In this document: in pieces, positions 6,253 to 8,733 of the stretch
Layout: every line of letters begins with the position of its first letter
How positions within the stretch are numbered: the stretch's first letter is position 1
DNA from: an uncultured Oscillibacter sp.
Lineage (GTDB): Bacteria; Bacillota; Clostridia; Oscillospirales; Oscillospiraceae
Assembly: GCA_910584075.1 (NCBI GenBank)
Contig: CAJTZI010000067.1
Coordinates: 1-8,733, forward strand
Length of the DNA: 8,733 nt
Direction: 5' to 3'
Notes under the pieces: generated by a model
What the model saw: the letters and a program-made list of their open reading frames with translations, nothing else
Database searches by the model: none
Told to the model about the DNA's origin: nothing
Position numbers and translations under genes: made by a program

Positions 6253-6672
6253 GTGAAAATGGGGAGAGCGAAAGGGGCCTTTGCCATGTGGGCGGTTTTG
6301 CTGCTGGCTGGCCTCTGCTGCGCCTGCGTGGTCAGCGAGGCCGTCATTGACTGTGGGGAATCGGGACTCTATGCGGTGGAGGATCTGGAGGCCGCGGCGG
6401 AGATCATTTTGACGGAGTTTGCAGATTTTGACGGCTGTGTGCTCCACACTCTGGAATACGCCGGAGACGATGTGAGCGCCAGAGAGCTGGAGTATTACAG
6501 AGGCACGGGCCGGGAGCATGCCCAGTGCGCGGTATTCACCTCGTCGTTCCACTCCCCGGTGAACGGCGGCGGGGCCTGGGAGGCGGACCGGGAGTATACC
6601 GGCTGGTCCTGGCTCCTGGTTCGGGAGGAGGACGGCGGCGATTGGGAGCTCCTTACCGCCGGATACGCCTGA
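6253..6672 (+). CDS. Small exported protein of unknown function
   Basis: The 139-residue product has an N-terminal export signal: MKMGRAKGAFAM, then hydrophobic WAVLLLAGLCCACVV. Three cysteines at its end suggest a lipoprotein, but none sits in a good lipobox (the sequence before the last one is CCA), so lipidation is uncertain. The mature part is acidic and ends in a Trp/Gly-rich stretch with SSFHSPVNGGGAW, YTGWSWLLVR and WELLTAGYA. From memory, similar small secreted clostridial proteins share this SSFxSP...GGGxW...WxLLxxGY tail but have no assigned function. The start is GTG at 6253, seven bases after the first GGAGG of a GGAGGAGG site at 6241-6248; ATG at 6259 is the alternative. No clear promoter is visible. 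The stop is 23 bp before the next promoter, with no terminator between. Confidence 0.72.
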   Translation: MKMGRAKGAFAMWAVLLLAGLCCACVVSEAVIDCGESGLYAVEDLEAAAEIILTEFADFDGCVLHTLEYAGDDVSARELEYYRGTGREHAQCAVFTSSFHSPVNGGGAWEADREYTGWSWLLVREEDGGDWELLTAGYA

Positions 6673-6695
6673 GAGGAATTTTACAGCTTTTCCAG

Positions 6696-6724
6696 TTGAC
6701 AGGCTTGCACAAGTCTGCTATGAT
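6696..6724 (+). promoter_or_regulatory. Strong promoter of the ABC-F leader
   Basis: A perfect -35 TTGACA (6696-6701) and TATGAT (6719-6724, 5 of 6 to consensus) are separated by exactly 17 nt. It predicts a transcript start near 6731 and a leader of about 230 nt before the ABC-F start codon. A near-consensus promoter ahead of a downstream terminator is typical of genes controlled after initiation. Confidence 0.88.
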
Positions 6725-6757
6725 GATTCTACTAAATTGATGAAGAGGAGTGAAAGG

Positions 6758-6778
6758 ATGAAGTCTGCTTCCTGCTGA
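6758..6778 (+). CDS. Six-codon leader peptide (MKSASC) of the ABC-F gene
   Basis: ATG at 6758 opens a six-codon frame reading MKSASC and ending with TGA at 6776-6778. An excellent Shine-Dalgarno, AGGAG (6746-6750), lies seven bases upstream, so this site should be translated well although the product is tiny. It sits about 27 nt into the predicted transcript and 10 nt before the 5' arm of the first leader hairpin. A ribosome halted near its end would reach about that arm. I infer that it is the sensing peptide of an attenuator. I do not recognise the peptide as a known arrest sequence. Confidence 0.65.
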   Translation: MKSASC

Positions 6779-6788
6779 AATGATGAAA

Positions 6789-6935
6789 GGCGCCGTGGAA
6801 TGTTCCAAGGGGGCAGTCTGTCCGGCGCCGGGAGCAGGAGAGAATTTCATCCTTTCGCGCCATCCGGACGATTGACGCCCGCTTTTAGAGCGGGGCATTC
6901 TCGTCGCGCCGAGGGCCGTGGGACTTTCCTGCGGC
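6789..6935 (+). promoter_or_regulatory. Competing leader hairpins (attenuator switch) before the ABC-F gene
   Basis: Hairpin 1 pairs GGCGCCG (6789-6795) with CGGCGCC (6823-6829) and contains an inner TGGAA/TTCCA (6796-6807). An alternative pairs GCCG (6827-6830) plus CAGGAGAG (6835-6842) with CTTTCCTG (6924-6931) plus CGGC (6932-6935): 12 pairs, one of them G·U, around a four-base bulge. This alternative takes over the 3' arm of the terminator and uses bases of hairpin 1. A smaller hairpin, CCCGCT/AGCGGG (6878-6894), lies in between. The logic is that hairpin 1 allows the terminator, and blocking hairpin 1 favours antitermination. Confidence 0.55.
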
Positions 6936-6943
6936 CTGTTTTT
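6914..6943 (+). terminator. Attenuator terminator upstream of the ABC-F gene
   Basis: GGCCGTGGGA (6914-6923) pairs with TCCTGCGGCC (6927-6936), ten pairs including two adjacent G·U, with a three-base CTT loop. TGTTTTT (6937-6943) follows. It ends seven bases before the GGAGGG ribosome binding site of the ABC-F gene, inside that gene's own transcript, so it can act only as a conditional stop. Confidence 0.8.
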
Positions 6944-6962
6944 GCGTTTGGAGGGATGCCAT

Positions 6963-8447
6963 ATGTCTATGATTCGGGTGGAAAACCTGACCTTTGCCTA
7001 TCCGGGCAGCTACGATAACGTATTTGAAAATGTGAGCTTTCAGTTTGACACCGGCTGGAAGCTGGGCTTCCTGGGCCGCAACGGCCGGGGGAAGACCACC
7101 TTTTTGCGCCTGCTGCTGGGGGAGTATTCCAGCGGCGGAGGGATTTCCGGCGCGCCGCCCTGCGCGTACTTCCCCCATGAGCCGGAGGACCCGTCCCGCA
7201 TGACCCTGGAGGTGCTCCAGGAGGCGGCCCCCACGGCGGAGGAGTGGGAGCTGCTGCGGGAGACGGGGCTGCTGGGCGTGGAGGCCGAGACGCTGTACCG
7301 GCCCTTTTCCACCCTCTCCAACGGAGAGCGGACCAAGGTGCTGCTGGCGGCGCTGTTCTGCGGAGAGGAGCGGTATCTGCTGATCGACGAGCCTACCAAC
7401 CACCTGGACGCCCGGGGACGGCAGGCGGTGGCGGAATACCTGGGGCGGAAGCGGGGCTTTTTGCTGGTGTCCCATGACCGGGCTTTTCTGGACGTGTGCG
7501 TGGACCATGTGATGGCACTGAACCGGACGGGGGTGGAGGTTCAGAGCGGAAATTTTTCCTCCTGGTGGGAGAACAGACGCCGCCGGGACGCCTTCGAGCA
7601 GGCGCGGAACGAGCAGCTCCGAAAAGAGGTGGGCCGCCTGCGGCAGGCGGCGGCCCAGACCTCCCGGTGGTCCGACAAAGTGGAGGCTACGAAAAAGGGG
7701 ACGCGAACAGCCGGTCTCCGGCCGGACCGGGGCTATATCGGCCACAAGTCCGCCAAGATGATGCAACGGGCCAAATCCATCGAGGACCGCCGGCAGCGGG
7801 CGCTGGAGGAGAAGGAGGGGCTTTTGAAGGACCTGGAGCGGGCCGAGGCCCTCAAGCTCCGGCCCTTGGCGGCCCGGGGCCGTCTGCTGGATGCCCGGGG
7901 ACTGTCCCTCTTTTACGGGGAGCGGCGTGTCTGTGGACCGCTGGACTTCAGGCTGGAGCCGGGGCAGAGAATCGCCCTGGACGGCGGCAACGGCTGCGGG
8001 AAGTCCACGCTCCTGAAATTTCTCCTGGGGGAGGAGATTACAAGTGAGGGGACGCTGGTGAAGCTCTCCGGGCTGACGGTGTCCTATGTGCCCCAGGATA
8101 CGTCCCATCTGCGGGGGCGGCTGCGGGACTATATCCAGCAAAGCGGCGTGGAGGAGACGCTGCTGCTGGCGATTTTGCGAAAGCTGGATTTCCCCAGGGA
8201 GCAGTTCGAGAAAAATATGGAGGACTGGTCTGCCGGACAGCGGAAAAAAGTGCTGATTGCCCAGAGCCTCTGTGAGAGCGCCCACCTGTATATCTGGGAC
8301 GAGCCGCTGAATTATATCGACGTCTGGTCCCGGATGCAGATCGAGGAATTGCTGCTGGCGTTCCGGCCCACCATGCTGTTCGTGGAGCACGATGAGACCT
8401 TCAGACAGCGGATTGCCTCGGAGACCATCACAATATCTTGTGGATAA
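6963..8447 (+). CDS. Lsa-type ABC-F ATPase (ribosome protection)
   Basis: The 494-residue protein has two ABC ATPase domains and no membrane segments, so it is a soluble ABC-F protein, not a transporter. Domain 1 has Walker A GRNGRGKTT (38-46), signature LSNGE (118-122, N for the usual G) and Walker B LLIDEPTNHLD (139-149). A charged linker (about 195-298) follows; it is the part that reaches into the ribosomal E site and acts near the peptidyl-transferase centre. Domain 2 has GGNGCGKST (341-349), signature WSAGQ (422-426) and LYIWDEPLNYID (442-453). Length and these motifs closely follow the recalled Lsa(A) protein (498 residues), which protects ribosomes from lincosamides, streptogramin A and pleuromutilins. 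Resistance here is inferred, since many chromosomal relatives are untested. ATG 6963 is chosen because GGAGGG (6950-6955) lies seven bases upstream; a longer frame from 6918 starts inside the terminator. Expression is probably controlled by the preceding attenuator. Confidence 0.92.
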   Translation: MSMIRVENLTFAYPGSYDNVFENVSFQFDTGWKLGFLGRNGRGKTTFLRLLLGEYSSGGGISGAPPCAYFPHEPEDPSRMTLEVLQEAAPTAEEWELLRETGLLGVEAETLYRPFSTLSNGERTKVLLAALFCGEERYLLIDEPTNHLDARGRQAVAEYLGRKRGFLLVSHDRAFLDVCVDHVMALNRTGVEVQSGNFSSWWENRRRRDAFEQARNEQLRKEVGRLRQAAAQTSRWSDKVEATKKGTRTAGLRPDRGYIGHKSAKMMQRAKSIEDRRQRALEEKEGLLKDLERAEALKLRPLAARGRLLDARGLSLFYGERRVCGPLDFRLEPGQRIALDGGNGCGKSTLLKFLLGEEITSEGTLVKLSGLTVSYVPQDTSHLRGRLRDYIQQSGVEETLLLAILRKLDFPREQFEKNMEDWSAGQRKKVLIAQSLCESAHLYIWDEPLNYIDVWSRMQIEELLLAFRPTMLFVEHDETFRQRIASETITISCG

Positions 8448-8461
8448 CACCACGCTGTTCA

Positions 8462-8485
8462 GAGGGACCGCGAAAGCGGTCCCTC
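8462..8485 (+). terminator. Hairpin after the ABC-F gene, lacking a U-tract
   Basis: GAGGGACCGC (8462-8471) and GCGGTCCCTC (8476-8485) form a perfect 10-bp stem with a GAAA tetraloop, 14 bp after the ABC-F stop codon. Position and form suggest a transcript end, but the following bases, ACGGAGTGG, contain no T run, so it may act as a 3' RNA-stabilising hairpin or a weak terminator. Confidence 0.55.
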
Positions 8486-8536
8486 ACGGAGTGGAAAATA
8501 ACCGCGAAAAATTTTGAAAAAAATCGAATTTACCTC

Positions 8537-8565
8537 TTGACAAATAGCTCTTTGTCTGGTATCCT
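8537..8565 (+). promoter_or_regulatory. rRNA operon promoter P1
   Basis: TTGACA (8537-8542) and TATCCT (8560-8565) are 17 nt apart. A run of A and T tracts (about 8508-8532) lies just upstream like an UP element. Together with the second promoter 82 bp downstream, it forms the tandem arrangement usual for Firmicutes rRNA operons. Confidence 0.85.
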
Positions 8566-8618
8566 AGCAAAGCTGTCGGGAACTTCTGGAAAATCCCAAA
8601 AGGAATTCAAAAAAGTTC

Positions 8619-8647
8619 TTGACAAGCCTGCACTTTTGTGGTACAGT
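8619..8647 (+). promoter_or_regulatory. rRNA operon promoter P2
   Basis: TTGACA (8619-8624) and TACAGT (8642-8647) are 17 nt apart, again with an A-rich tract directly upstream (about 8598-8614). Transcription would start near 8654, about 72 bp before the 16S gene. Confidence 0.88.
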
Positions 8648-8653
8648 AATCAG

Positions 8654-8725
8654 CACCCGCCGAAAGCGGCATGCACCTTGTAAATTAAACAACGTAACGA
8701 AAAGAAAGCACCAGAGTTCGTGGTT
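8654..8725 (+). promoter_or_regulatory. rRNA leader with hairpin and boxA-like antitermination site
   Basis: The leader begins with a GCCG/CGGC hairpin (8659-8670). It continues with CCTTGTAAATTAAACAACG (8676-8694), which resembles the boxA region of Bacillus rRNA leaders (CTTTGAAAACTAAAC, from memory), where Nus factors and S10 assemble for processive antitermination. The rest (AACGAAAAGAAAGCACCAGAG and on) has the look of clostridial pre-16S sequence. Confidence 0.65.
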
Positions 8726-8733
8726 CTTATGGA
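8726..8733 (+). rRNA. 16S rRNA, first bases only
   Basis: The window ends in CTTATGGA. In Firmicutes the mature 16S starts with a short stretch like this, directly followed by GAGTTTGATCCTGGCTCAG, which would begin at the next base. The tandem promoters and boxA-like leader just upstream support this. Only about eight bases are present, so the call rests mainly on context. Confidence 0.7.

Noticed and set aside
5875..6552. Long in-frame N-terminal extension of Rpe
   Set aside because: MIKIAPSILSADF at 5874 is the family N terminus with its own AGAGG site. The extension is arginine/proline-rich and crosses the exported-protein gene.
6885..8453. A 522-codon frame antisense to the ABC-F gene
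   Set aside because: It is a shadow of the GC-rich sense gene; the sense strand carries both Walker A, Walker B and signature motif sets.
8438..8683. An 81-codon plus-strand frame across the rrn promoter region
   Set aside because: It spans two consensus promoters and the rRNA leader and has no ribosome binding site or domain.

Overview
The window looks like chromosomal DNA from a high-GC member of the Clostridia, most like an Oscillospiraceae (Flavonifractor/Pseudoflavonifractor/Oscillibacter-type) gut anaerobe. The reasons are GC-rich coding sequence set against AT-rich Firmicutes-type promoters (TTGACA/TATAAT with 17-nt spacers), strong GGAGG ribosome binding sites, an S-layer-homology surface protein, and the protein families present. 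The assignment comes from style and recalled families, not from a search.

Layout, left to right. Positions 1-351 are intergenic, with a leftward promoter for a gene beyond the left edge and a rightward promoter with a structured leader. Positions 352-3417 (+) encode a 1021-residue secreted phosphodiester glycosidase (NAGPA-type) anchored by three SLH repeats, closed by a strong terminator at 3433-3475. recR lies on the minus strand (4075-3476). Between it and a small XRE-type regulator (4878-4657, minus) is about 580 bp of GC-rich, hairpin-dense DNA with no convincing gene. The regulator is divergent from an 84-residue helical protein (4970-5224, +). The promoter between them carries a perfect 14-bp dyad in its spacer. 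The small gene overlaps the 3' end of rpe (5874-5221, minus) tail to tail by 4 bp. rpe appears to have a leader of about 230 nt. A small exported protein follows (6253-6672, +). Next is a complete attenuation-type leader (promoter, six-codon leader peptide, competing hairpins, intrinsic terminator) in front of an Lsa-type ABC-F ATPase (6963-8447, +). The window ends with tandem rRNA promoters, a boxA-like leader and the first few bases of 16S rRNA.

The genes do not form one pathway: recR (recombinational repair), rpe (pentose phosphate pathway) and the rrn operon are housekeeping, and most genes sit in separate single-gene units. I see no phage, transposase, CRISPR or defence system. The most interesting element is the ABC-F leader, which reads as ribosome-mediated attenuation of an antibiotic-responsive ribosome-protection protein. 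Second is the hairpin-dense 4100-4620 region, which may be a dispersed repeat or a structured RNA.
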